From the NCBI GenBank assembly GCA_004009845.1, contig RMBW01000290.1, forward strand, positions 1 through 14,595: DNA of 14,595 nt, written 5' to 3'. Both the position numbers and the translations under genes were made by a program. This document shows, in pieces, positions 1 through 6,408 of the stretch (positions within the stretch are counted from its first letter, which is position 1; every line of letters begins with the position of its first letter). The notes under the pieces are model-generated. The model was given only the letters and a program-made list of their open reading frames with translations, searched no databases and was not told the origin of the DNA. Source of the DNA: Davidsoniella eucalypti. Its lineage: Eukaryota > Ascomycota > Sordariomycetes > Microascales > Ceratocystidaceae.

Positions 1-580
1 ATAGTCTATCGGTGATCCCGAGAATAAAGAGGTGGCCCTTGGATGGAGGTAGGGGGCCAATAAGTCCATGGCCAGCTCGGACCAGTGGCGTGATGGGATT
101 GGAAGGGCTTGAGAGACCGCGCTTCTGTTCTCGCCAATACTTGCTCTTTCCGCAAGTGGTCCAATTGGAGACGAATTGCCGGACATCGTTGGTGAGTCCT
201 GGCCAAGTATATTCGCGCGCGACTAGGTCCCTGGTAATTTCGCGGCCAGGGTGTCCTGACAAGTGGGAGTCATGGACAGTCTGGATCAGCTTGGTGCGTA
301 AGGGTTTCAAAACGGGGGATCCATAGTCTGTTGCCAACGAAGGAGGCCTAAGTCATCCACGGAGCATTCGCTGATTTGCCATTGCAGGCCCCATGCTGAG
401 GGAAAGGACCAGCTGCTTCCTGGACAAGGGAGCGGGCTAGCCACCATCGGTTGTTGGAGGCCAGGGCTTGAGTCCAGAGGGCTGTGAGGTCGGGTCTGCA
501 AACGGGGGGTAGTGCGACCTGCGTGGCGACCTCGTCTGAGGCTGCGTCCAGGTCTGGAACGTTGGACCAGACTGCGTTGA
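1..580 (-). pseudogene. pol: Integrase of element A, partial and frameshifted
   Basis: Integrase inserts the cDNA into host DNA. In sense the region starts with a linker, then AWGLQWQISECSVDD (about 415-360), then the zinc-binding domain (about 285-145) with HDSHLSGHPG and the WPGLTNDVRQF segment. The core begins near 140. It runs off the window at base 1, before the second catalytic Asp. The first zinc cysteine is TGG (Trp) at 161-163, where element B has Cys, so the HHCC site reads HHWC and should not bind zinc normally. There are at least two frameshifts, one near 330. The missing 3' part lies outside the window. Confidence 0.83.
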
Positions 581-1118
581 TTACGACCAGGTTGTCTCCT
601 GAGTCGGCAGGGCGAGGAGTTGGTGTACTCTACTTAGCAGCCTGTCGTCGTTGGCATCCTTGGGCATGTCTTGGTCTCGGCGGGAAAGGGCATCGGGCAC
701 AACTTGGTCTGTGCCCGGGCGGTGCTTGAGTTCAAAGCTAAAATCCGATAACTCGTAGCCCCAGCGGCGTTGGCGCTCTGCTAGGGTTCTTTTTGGTCCT
801 AAAGAACTCGAGGTTACGGTGGTCCGTGAATACAGTGAATGGACTCCTAGGAGAAAGTGTCTCCATTGGCGGATCGCCCAATAAATCGCCAACATTTCCT
901 TGTCGTGGATAGGATAGTTGGACTCAGCAGGGTGAGTTTCCTAGACAGGAAGGCGATTGGGTGAAGGAGGCCGTCAGTGCCGCGCTGAGTGAGTTCAGCG
1001 CCGAGGGCATAGCAGAGGAGTCCGCTGAGAGAATAGTTTCTCTATCAGGTTCGAAGGGGACCAAGAGGGGGGAGCGACGAAGGCTTCCTTGATCTTGCGG
1101 AATGAGTCGTCGCAAGCG
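581..1118 (-). pseudogene. pol: RNase H domain of element A, frameshifted
   Basis: RNase H removes the RNA strand after reverse transcription. The first half (about 1115-924) shows ETILSADSS, containing the first catalytic Asp, but then loses frame. The second half (895-581) reads LAIYWAIRQWRHFLLG, a locally scrambled stretch, then LAERQRRWGYELSDFSFELKHRPG and DALSRRDQDMP, the standard end of RNase H leading to integrase. The scrambled piece is explained by two compensating one-base changes relative to B: a lost base near 837 and an extra T in the T5 run at 790-794. Confidence 0.82.
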
Positions 1119-2114
1119 TCAGTCCAAATGAAGGGTGTATCCTTTTTGGTTAAGTTGGTTAGGGGAGCCAGGGTTTTCGGAGATGCGAGGGACAAAGTCC
1201 CTGTAAAAGTTGACAAAGCCTGTGAAGCGGCGTAACTCTGTCAGAGTGTAGGGACGTTCCCAGTTGCGAATGGCTTCGGACTTGTCCGGGTCTGCACGGA
1301 TGCCTAGGCCTGGGCCCACCAGGAATCCGAGGAACTTAATTTCCTTGGCTGCGAATTGGCATTTCCTGATGTCGAGCTGGAGGTCTGCTTTGTCTAGGGC
1401 GGATATAATTTCCAGGACTAGTTTGCGGTGGTCTTCAAGGGACCCGCTGGAATAGATACAGACGTCGTCGATATAGGCGTCACAGTTGATACCATGCCAT
1501 TTGTCCAGCACTACGTTGATGCGGCGTTGGAAGGCAGCTGGGGCGTTGGTAAGCCCGAAGGGGACGACATTCCACTGGAAGGCACCCAGTGGGGTGCGAA
1601 AGGCTGTTAAGTGTTCAGAGCCTGGGGCAATTCGGATGCGGTGGAAGGCCGAGATAACGTCTACCTTGGAAACCCATTCAGAACCTGTGATGCGACGCCA
1701 GAGTTTCTCCCATGAGAGGCAGGGGGTACTTGTCCTTGATTGATGCGTTGTTAACTCCACGGTAGTCTACGCAGAAGCGTACTCCGCCTCCTGGTTTATT
1801 GACGAAGAGGACGGAGGAACCGTGTTCCGAGTCAGAGGGGCTAATGAACTGGGTGCCTTTGAGGCCTTCCAGGGTTTTGGAGGACGAGGAGTTCCGGGCG
1901 TGTGAGGGGGTAGAGCGACTGGGTAGGGATTTTGGCGCCTGGTTTGAGCCTGATTTCCGTCTACTCCTGGCCTGTGCGGGGGTAGTGTCTCGGCTAGTTT
2001 AGGGTCGAAAGCCGAGGCTACTGGCTCTAACCAGTCGGGTAAATGCGGACGTGATTTGTCCTTATGGGCGAGAGCGATCTGGATGTTCTCCAGCGAAGCT
2101 CTATAAATACTCAC
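1119..2114 (-). pseudogene. pol: Reverse transcriptase of element A, frameshifted
   Basis: The RT copies element RNA into DNA. The first part (2114 to about 1985) carries the pre-RT conserved segment ending LPPHRPGVD. The frame then shifts more than once through the fingers region (about 1985-1760). The long open part, 1760-1119 (213 residues), holds the palm: KVDVISAFHRI with catalytic Asp 34, PFGLTNAPAAFQ, and the active-site box YIDD at residues 96-99 (codons at 1464-1475). FLGFLVGPG and the thumb/connection follow (WERPYTLTELRRFTGFVNFYRDFVPRI). The catalytic residues are intact, but the shifts would stop a full-length product as written. Confidence 0.88.
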
Positions 2115-2136
2115 GTTGCCCTCCTCGCTGCAGAGT

Positions 2137-2517
2137 TTATAAAATTCCTCTGCGTTTAGTTCTTTCAGCAGGTGCGATAATCACCTCTTGTTTCCGAGGT
2201 CGGAGCCTTACATCGTTATTTACCAACCATCTCTGGCCTAGGATGATGTCCTCAGTTTGGCCAGGAACCACGTAGGCCCAAATGGTTTCTTGGTGGCCGT
2301 TGATGGTGAGGGAGAAGGCGGCGATGGTGTCGATGTGCGGGGGGTTGTCCTGTGTAGTGACTTGGACAATCTCTCGTTCGGAGATGGTGTGGGTGAGGAT
2401 GGCGTGAGGGAGGAGACGCGGGGGAACGACGGCGACAGTGAGGCAGCCACTATCCACGAGGGCCTTAGTCGAGTAGTCACCTAAACTTACGTCTAAATAA
2501 TTACCCGAGGCACTCAT
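2137..2517 (-). CDS. pro: Retropepsin-like aspartic protease, element A
   Basis: This open frame of 126 codons encodes an aspartic protease that would cleave the Gag and Pol polyproteins. The catalytic motif ALVDSGC is at residues 19-25 (active Asp 22). The second family hallmark, IILGQRWL, is at 91-98. The length fits a single-domain retropepsin that works as a dimer. The ATG at 2517 may not be the true start, because the frame is open further upstream to the end of gag and that stretch is conserved in element B. It probably enters from gag by recoding or as part of one polyprotein. Downstream, the frame stops at 2137, just before the RT region resumes in another frame. Confidence 0.85.
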   Translation of the reverse strand: MSASGNYLDVSLGDYSTKALVDSGCLTVAVVPPRLLPHAILTHTISEREIVQVTTQDNPPHIDTIAAFSLTINGHQETIWAYVVPGQTEDIILGQRWLVNNDVRLRPRKQEVIIAPAERTKRRGIL

Positions 2518-2556
2518 TTCTAATCTGACTATTCTATCTCCAATTGATTCCCCCTT

Positions 2557-2589
2557 GTCGGGGAGCGGTTTCCCCCGACTATCTAAAAA
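2557..2589 (-). promoter_or_regulatory. Possible gag-pol recoding site and hairpin, element A
   Basis: In sense, GAT TTT TAG ends the gag frame at 2583. Three bases later comes GTCGGGG, a 9-base loop and CCCCGAC (2579-2557), a 7-bp stem. A -1 shift on the T run would read straight into the protease frame without a stop up to ATG 2517. That -1 frame is similar at the protein level in element B. The alternative is a single gag-pol frame that has lost one T. Confidence 0.4.
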
Positions 2590-3715
2590 TCCGGCTCATT
2601 GCTGACTGAAGGGGCGGTGCTAGAGGATTGCGGTTGCGAGGTACTTAGACATTCATTGATCATTGAGCGAACATCCTCTAGGAGAGATGGATGGCTTAGT
2701 GGCCGCGGCGTTGGCGCGGATGGCACCCCTGGCGTTGCGTGAGTTACGGCATTCTGCGGTGCTGTGGCCTGGTCTCTTGCATTTGGAGCAGAAGTTAGGG
2801 GAGCTTGGGCAGAACCTCGGGGAATGTCCCTTTAGGTTGCAGGAGGAGCAGGGGGAGCGTCTGAGCACTTGAACGAGGAGTGCGTGGTCTGTTGACAAAA
2901 GAGGCAGGGCTTGAAGGTGGTTGCGCTGCTGTTTACGGGGGGCGCCTGAGAGGGCTGCATAGGGGTAGGCTGACGCCAGTTGGAGGAGGTGGCGCGGCGA
3001 GCCTTGTTGGTTTCCTTGACTCTGGCGACAGGACGCATTGTTGCTATCATAGTGTCGAAGGGTCTGATGTGGAAGAGCGTGGCAAGGTGATCCTGCATGT
3101 CTGGGTGCAGGCCTTCTTGGAGGATGGACAGTAGTGTGTTATGGTCCGTAATTTGGGCTTTGTCGCGGAGGGCACATAGGCGGTTGGTGAATGTTTCGAA
3201 AGGCTCGCTAGGTCCCTGCTTTATTTTCATCAGTAGGCGGTTGGCCGTTCTGGCGCGGTCTGGGTCGTCATAGCGTGAGTCTAGGTACGCGATAAATAGC
3301 TGGAAGCCGGTAGGGGGACGCTAAGTGCTGGTACTTGGGGCGGACTTGGTCCCTGATCTCGGGAGAGAGTGAGTTCATGGTGTAAGCTAGTTGGTCCCTA
3401 GGCGAGTGAAACCTCTGGAAGTCGACGAGGAATTTCTCGTTGAGCTCGTGCTTCCATGTGGTGTAGTCGAACGATCCGTCGAATTTGCGCACAGCGTCTA
3501 GGACGTCCTTACGGCGAGAGATGGAGTCTTCGCGGTTGGGGAGAATGGTAATGCCGCCAGCTAGGGGCGTTGATGTGGGCGTCGTAGAGGGTGCGTGTGT
3601 TTGAGCGGAGGTAGGAGCGTTACGGGTAGGGGCGGCTAGTTTGAGGCCATGACGTTCTAGGGTTTCAGCGAGAGCCGCTAGTTCTTCTTCCTCGTCGTAT
3701 TCATCCTTGACACCG
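2583..3715 (-). pseudogene. gag: Gag capsid and zinc-knuckle region of element A, frameshifted
   Basis: Three overlapping frames together give the usual Gag core. At 3492-3268 is the start of a retrotransposon Gag capsid domain (TTWKHELNEKFL, then DQLAYTMNSLSPEIRDQV). It continues in another frame at 3230-2832 with FETFTNRLCALRDKAQ. Three CX2CX4HX4C zinc knuckles follow: 2865-2906 in that frame, and 2809-2850 and 2749-2790 in a third frame (2898-2653). Such knuckles bind RNA for packaging. The last part, past the knuckles, shifts frame again and ends at TAG 2583-2585. At least three one-base shifts break the region. A threonine/proline-rich linker near 3588-3615 is absent from element B gag. 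Confidence 0.8.
3588..3615 (-). repeat. 28-base segment in element A gag, inverted copy at 10205-10232
   Basis: This lies in the Thr/Pro/Ala-rich linker of gag. Its reverse complement occurs without mismatch at 10205-10232. The corresponding part of gag in element B does not contain it. Confidence 0.85.
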
Positions 3716-4568
3716 GTGGCTGGACAGGTTTCTTTGGTGTGAGGAAGGAGGTGATGTCTGTGGCAATGTCGTTGAGGAGCTCATAGAGCTTGTCCAGTTG
3801 GCCGAGTTCAGGGGCGTTCTCCTTGAGTAGGTTTTGGAGGGCGATCAACTGAATTTCCGCGATGTTTAGGTTCTCGTGGAATTGGAAGGCCCAGCGGCCT
3901 TTCTTGAAGGTGATCCAGTCCACCGGGTCCCTGGAGGCTGCTTGGAGTTTGCCTTGGGTAGACCTGTGTGAGATAGTCAAGTGTACGTGTTGCCTCGGTG
4001 GAGTAGACCTTGGCGCGTGGGCGTCCGCAGATCGAGGTGCGCAGGGGAGCGGGCCTAGGCTGGGGCCTATCTCTGGCTGGTGGAGGAAGGAGTCCATGTT
4101 GTCATCGATGGTGTCCGAGCCAAACCCTAGTATGTGGGGGTTGGTCAGGGCGCGGACTGTGAGGATCTGTGCGCTTCGGGTGGACCGGATCCTAGTGGGC
4201 ATGGGTGCAATGTGGCCAATGATGCCAGATGCGAAGGTCATGCAGTGAAGGTGGCTGTGGAAGTGCGAAGCGTGGGACAAGATAAGAGGACCAGCAGGGA
4301 AGGGGCCAAGTAGTTTGGCTAGGCGGGGACGCTCGGAGCGCTTGAAGAGGGAGAGGTAGCACCAGCCGGAGCGAGTCCACAGGCGTTTCTGCGAGTGAAA
4401 GGGGGTGGGGACGTGCTTGGCTTTGAAGGCCTGGATGAGGCGTAGCGTAGAGTCCGCTAGGAAGATAAAGATGATAGGGCCTAAAAAGAGGAAGGCTAGT
4501 GAATCGGTGAGGCCGTAAAAGAGGCCGAGGGCAATCTCCCAGACATGGAGAAGGATAGTGTGCATCAT
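3678..4568 (-). CDS. gag: Gag N-terminal region of element A, with hydrophobic membrane-like start
   Basis: This 296-residue open frame starts at the first ATG downstream of the proposed RNA start, with none in the 274 bases before it. Residues 5-38 are strongly hydrophobic, interrupted by T21-D22, and look like one or two membrane helices. A block at 62-81 with GWCYL and LFKRSERP follows, then NPHILGFG at 143-150 and RWAFQFHEN / AEIQ at 225-240. Element B keeps all of these. I do not recognise a named domain. Gag normally forms the particle shell, and a membrane-anchoring role for this part is inference. The frame ends about 190 bases before the capsid domain. The next frame, entered near 3700, continues with an acidic stretch and matches element B, so a single-base shift splits gag here. 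Confidence 0.72.
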   Translation of the reverse strand: MMHTILLHVWEIALGLFYGLTDSLAFLFLGPIIFIFLADSTLRLIQAFKAKHVPTPFHSQKRLWTRSGWCYLSLFKRSERPRLAKLLGPFPAGPLILSHASHFHSHLHCMTFASGIIGHIAPMPTRIRSTRSAQILTVRALTNPHILGFGSDTIDDNMDSFLHQPEIGPSLGPLPCAPRSADAHAPRSTPPRQHVHLTISHRSTQGKLQAASRDPVDWITFKKGRWAFQFHENLNIAEIQLIALQNLLKENAPELGQLDKLYELLNDIATDITSFLTPKKPVQPPVSRMNTTRKKN

Positions 4569-4623
4569 GGTGCAGAAATTGGATAAGTGCGGAAGAAACG
4601 TCGCGTTAATTTATGGATAAAGT

Positions 4624-4760
4624 GTCAAGTGCGGTGAGGACGCTGCACTGAAAATATGATAAAAGGTTGAGTGAGGTATGGACGCTGCACTAGATAGTAA
4701 AGATAAAAGGGTCAAGTGAGGTATGGACGCTGCACTGGATAGTAAAGTAATAAGTAAAAG
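4624..4760. repeat. Leader tandem repeats of element A (3 units)
   Basis: Three imperfect units lie at 4624-4665, 4666-4710 and 4711-4760 (42, 45 and about 50 bases). They share the core GTGAGGTATGGACGCTGCACT with minor changes. They sit between the primer binding site and the gag start, so they are in the 5' untranslated leader. No ATG occurs on the sense strand in this leader. The units share no obvious sequence with the repeats at the same place in element B. Confidence 0.8.
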
Positions 4761-4766
4761 CTGTAG

Positions 4767-4777
4767 ATCGGTATCAA
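4767..4777 (-). promoter_or_regulatory. Self-priming primer binding site, element A
   Basis: In sense the LTR ends in CA at 4780, is followed by TT, and then by TTGATACCGAT. This is the exact reverse complement of the 11 bases ATCGGTATCAA at 4842-4832 inside the LTR. The arrangement matches the Tf1 mechanism, in which the 5' end of the RNA folds back on the primer binding site and is cut to prime minus-strand synthesis. I see no TGG-type tRNA-complementary site after the LTR. Confidence 0.75.
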
Positions 4778-4831
4778 AATGACACGAACTAGGTGAGGCA
4801 GTGGCAAGCAATCTAGTAGAAAGGACTTCGA

Positions 4832-4842
4832 TTGATACCGAT
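4832..4842 (-). promoter_or_regulatory. Proposed RNA 5' end / self-primer, element A
   Basis: The minus strand reads ATCGGTATCAA from 4842. It pairs over 11 bases with the site at 4767-4777. By analogy with Tf1 this should be the first 11 nucleotides of the transcript, which sets the U3/R boundary at 4843/4842. Confidence 0.65.
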
Positions 4843-4888
4843 GAAGGAGAAAGGCTAATATCTGTTGGAATACGGCGGGAATAGGTCC

Positions 4889-4896
4889 TATTTATA
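4889..4896 (-). promoter_or_regulatory. TATA box in U3 of element A
   Basis: The minus strand reads TATAAATA within GGCTATAAATAGG. It lies about 47-54 bases upstream of the sequence proposed as the RNA 5' end (4842). The same motif occurs at the same place in the LTR of B. The start site itself is inferred from the self-priming model. Confidence 0.65.
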
Positions 4897-4909
4897 GCCG
4901 TTTATCTGA

Positions 4910-4925
4910 CTAGGTAAATACCTAG
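4910..4925. promoter_or_regulatory. U3 palindrome upstream of TATA, element A
   Basis: CTAGGTA, a two-base spacer (AA), then TACCTAG forms a perfect 7-bp inverted repeat. It sits about 14 bases upstream of the TATA box in the sense direction. In element B the arms differ in sequence but still pair, so the symmetry is probably under selection. It could bind a dimeric host regulator, or fold as a hairpin in the U3 copy at the 3' end of the RNA. Confidence 0.5.
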
Positions 4926-4954
4926 ACAAATACCAACTGGGCCTAGCCCGTGAC

Positions 4955-4956
4955 AG
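4955..4956. other. Insertion junction of element A in element B integrase
   Basis: To the right, the B integrase frame reads ...QIALN. The next base is the first base of the LTR of A, and an open frame runs on into the LTR for about 18 codons. If this is a simple insertion, the bases GTTTA (4956-4960, plus strand) should recur as a target-site duplication at the far end of A. The far end is outside the window. Confidence 0.8.
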
Positions 4957-5410
4957 TTTAGGGCGATCTGTGCTTGTGGAGAGATCGGCCAGTTGTCCTG
5001 CGCGAAGGAGCAGAAGATCCTGAGGAAGGTTTCAATCTCCTGGTTGCTTCGCTCTTGGGCACCGTCGGTCTGGGGGTGGAAGGCCGTGGAGAGGCGACGT
5101 TTGATGTTAAGGCGTCGGCATGCTCTCCCAGAATAGTGACGTGAACTGGGGACCGCGGTCTGACACGATGGCTGATGGGAAGCCGTGGTGCGCGAATACA
5201 TGGGTAACAAGGCGTCAGCTGTTGCTTTCGCGGAGGTGTCGACATGGGGATAGGAATCTGCGACTTGGAGAGTCTGTCGGTGACGCCGAGGATGAATGTG
5301 TAGTGCTTGGAAGGTGGTAAGGGGCCAATGAAGTCCATGGCTAGCTCGGTCCAGTGGCGGTCTGGAACAGGAAGAGGTTTCAGGAGAGTCCGCGCTTCTG
5401 TTCCCGCCAA
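4956..5410 (-). pseudogene. pol: Integrase catalytic core of element B, truncated by element A
   Basis: The core starts with LKPLPVPDRHWTELAMDFIGPLP, whose Asp (AMDFIGP) is the first catalytic residue. The second Asp is in SDRGPQF (codon 5158-5160), in a shifted frame. FHPQTDGAQER carries the third catalytic residue, Glu, in the frame 5210-4956. All three D,D-E residues are thus present, but in different frames. The sequence ends after QIALN, where the LTR of A begins. The C-terminal part of integrase and any chromodomain are missing from this side. Left of the junction the frame runs on into the LTR, giving a chimeric tail of no likely function. Confidence 0.88.
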
Positions 5411-6015
5411 TACTTGCTTTTACCGCATGTAGTGCAGTTGGCTACGAATTGGCGTACATCGTTGGTGAGTCCTGGCCAGGAGTATTCCCGTGAAACTAGG
5501 TCCCGTGTGATTTCGCGGCCAGGGTGTCCAGACAAGTGTGAGTCGTGGATAGTCTGGATCAGCTTGGTGCGGAGGGGTTCAAAGCGAGGGATCCATAGTC
5601 TGTTACGCCAGCGTAGGAGGCCTCGGTCGTCGATGGAACATTCGCTGATTTGCCATTGGAGGCCCCATGCTGAGGGGAATGATCTGGCGCCATCGAGGAC
5701 AAGGGATCGTGCAAGCCACCATCTATTATTGGTCTGCAGGGCCTGTGTCCATAGTGAGGTAAGGTCGGCGTCCCCGAAGGGTGAGGGGAGAGTGGACTGT
5801 GTGGCTATGTCGTCTGAGGGAATGTCGGCGTCCGGGATGTTGGACCAAAGGGCGTTGACAACTACTAGGTTGTCTCCTGCTGTTGCGGGGGCGAGGAGTT
5901 GGTGTACTCTACTCATGAGCCTGTCGTCATTGGCATCCTTGGGCATGTCCTGGTCCCTGCGCGATAGTGCGTCGGGGATCACTTGGTCAGTTCCAGGACG
6001 GTGTTTTAAGTTCAA
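5380..6015 (-). CDS. pol: RNase H/integrase linker and integrase zinc-binding domain, element B
   Basis: This is an open run of 211 residues. It starts with KHRPGTDQVIPDALSRRDQ, the conserved RNase H tail, continues through a linker of about 130 residues, and reaches the integrase N-terminal zinc domain. There H160-X3-H164-X29-C194-X2-C197 is intact, with SGHPGREIT and WPGLTNDV typical of Gypsy integrases. The frame ends just past the zinc domain at a frameshift near 5390, and the core continues in another frame from 5410. It is an internal part of Pol, not an independent gene, so its first Met is not a real start. Confidence 0.87.
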   Translation of the reverse strand: MNLKHRPGTDQVIPDALSRRDQDMPKDANDDRLMSRVHQLLAPATAGDNLVVVNALWSNIPDADIPSDDIATQSTLPSPFGDADLTSLWTQALQTNNRWWLARSLVLDGARSFPSAWGLQWQISECSIDDRGLLRWRNRLWIPRFEPLRTKLIQTIHDSHLSGHPGREITRDLVSREYSWPGLTNDVRQFVANCTTCGKSKYWREQKRGLS

Positions 6016-6408
6016 AGGAGAAGTCCGACAGTTCGTATCCCCAGCGGCGTTGCCTTTCTGCTAGGGACCTTTTGGTTCTGAAGAACTCCAGGTTGCGATG
6101 GTCGGTGAAGACCGTGAAGTGTATACCCAGCAGGAAGTGTCTCCACTGACGAATGGACCAGTAGATAGCCAGCATTTCCTTGTCGTGAATGGATAGTTGG
6201 ATTCTGCTGGCGTGAGTTTCCTAGATAGGAAGGCAATGGGGTGGTGATGTCCGTCAGGGCCGCGCTGGGTGAGTTCAGCGCCTAGAGCATAGCCTGAGGA
6301 GTCAGCGGAGAGGATTGTTTCCCTGTCAGGGTCGTAGGGGCTAGTAGAGGAGGAGAGATGAAGGCATCCTTGATGCTGTGGAAGGCCTGGTCGCAGGCAG
6401 GGGACCAA
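5987..6408 (-). pseudogene. pol: RNase H domain of element B, frameshifted
   Basis: Two overlapping frames cover the domain. The frame 6408-6061 gives DRETILSADSSGYALGAELT (first catalytic Asp in SADSS) and AFLSRKLTPAESNYP. The frame 6175-5987 gives LAIYWSIRQWRHFLLG, then FTDHRNLEFF with a second catalytic Asp, and AERQRRWGYELSDFSFEL. A one-base shift near 6190 separates them. The domain degrades RNA in the RNA-DNA hybrid and leads directly to the KHRPG segment before integrase. Confidence 0.85.

Larger units (their letters stand above)
1..4955 (-). mobile_element. Element A: Ty3/Gypsy LTR retrotransposon, 3' end outside window
   Basis: Reading the minus strand from 4955 gives LTR, priming site, leader, gag, protease, reverse transcriptase, RNase H and integrase, which is the Ty3/Gypsy (Metaviridae) order. 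The self-priming arrangement fits the Tf1/sushi group known from fungi. The 3' part of integrase and the 3' LTR lie to the left of base 1. The copy is colinear with element B, with an offset of about 5.25 kb. The pol regions look roughly 83-85% identical by eye and most differences keep the protein. Several one-base frameshifts break gag, RT, RNase H and integrase, so the copy looks inactive as written. The protease frame is open. The element is visibly GC-richer than the flank beyond 10300. Confidence 0.93.
4780..4955 (-). repeat. 5' LTR of element A
   Basis: The 176-base LTR runs, in sense, from TGTCACGGG at 4955 to CGTGTCA at 4780, with TG...CA ends. It aligns almost end to end with the LTR at 10026-10204, about 89% by eye. 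Both stop at the same bases, after which the outer flanks are unrelated. U3 is 4843-4955 and contains a palindrome and a TATA box. R/U5 is 4780-4842 if transcription starts at the self-priming sequence. The outer end abuts the integrase coding sequence of element B. Confidence 0.9.

Noticed and set aside
4611..4811. Minus-strand open frame across LTR, priming site and leader repeats of A, with a partner in B at 9851-10054
   Set aside because: The shared start is TTG, not ATG, and the similarity covers only the LTR end and priming site. The rest translates unrelated tandem repeats.
4780..4955. Reading this LTR as the shared LTR of a normal tandem array (3' LTR of B and 5' LTR of A)
   Set aside because: B has no integrase C-terminus or polypurine tract before it; the LTR interrupts the integrase core.
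5354..6064. Long plus-strand open frame of 236 codons
   Set aside because: It is antisense to clearly recognisable integrase and RNase H sequence and has no family motif. The other plus-strand frames within 1-10204 were rejected for the same reason.
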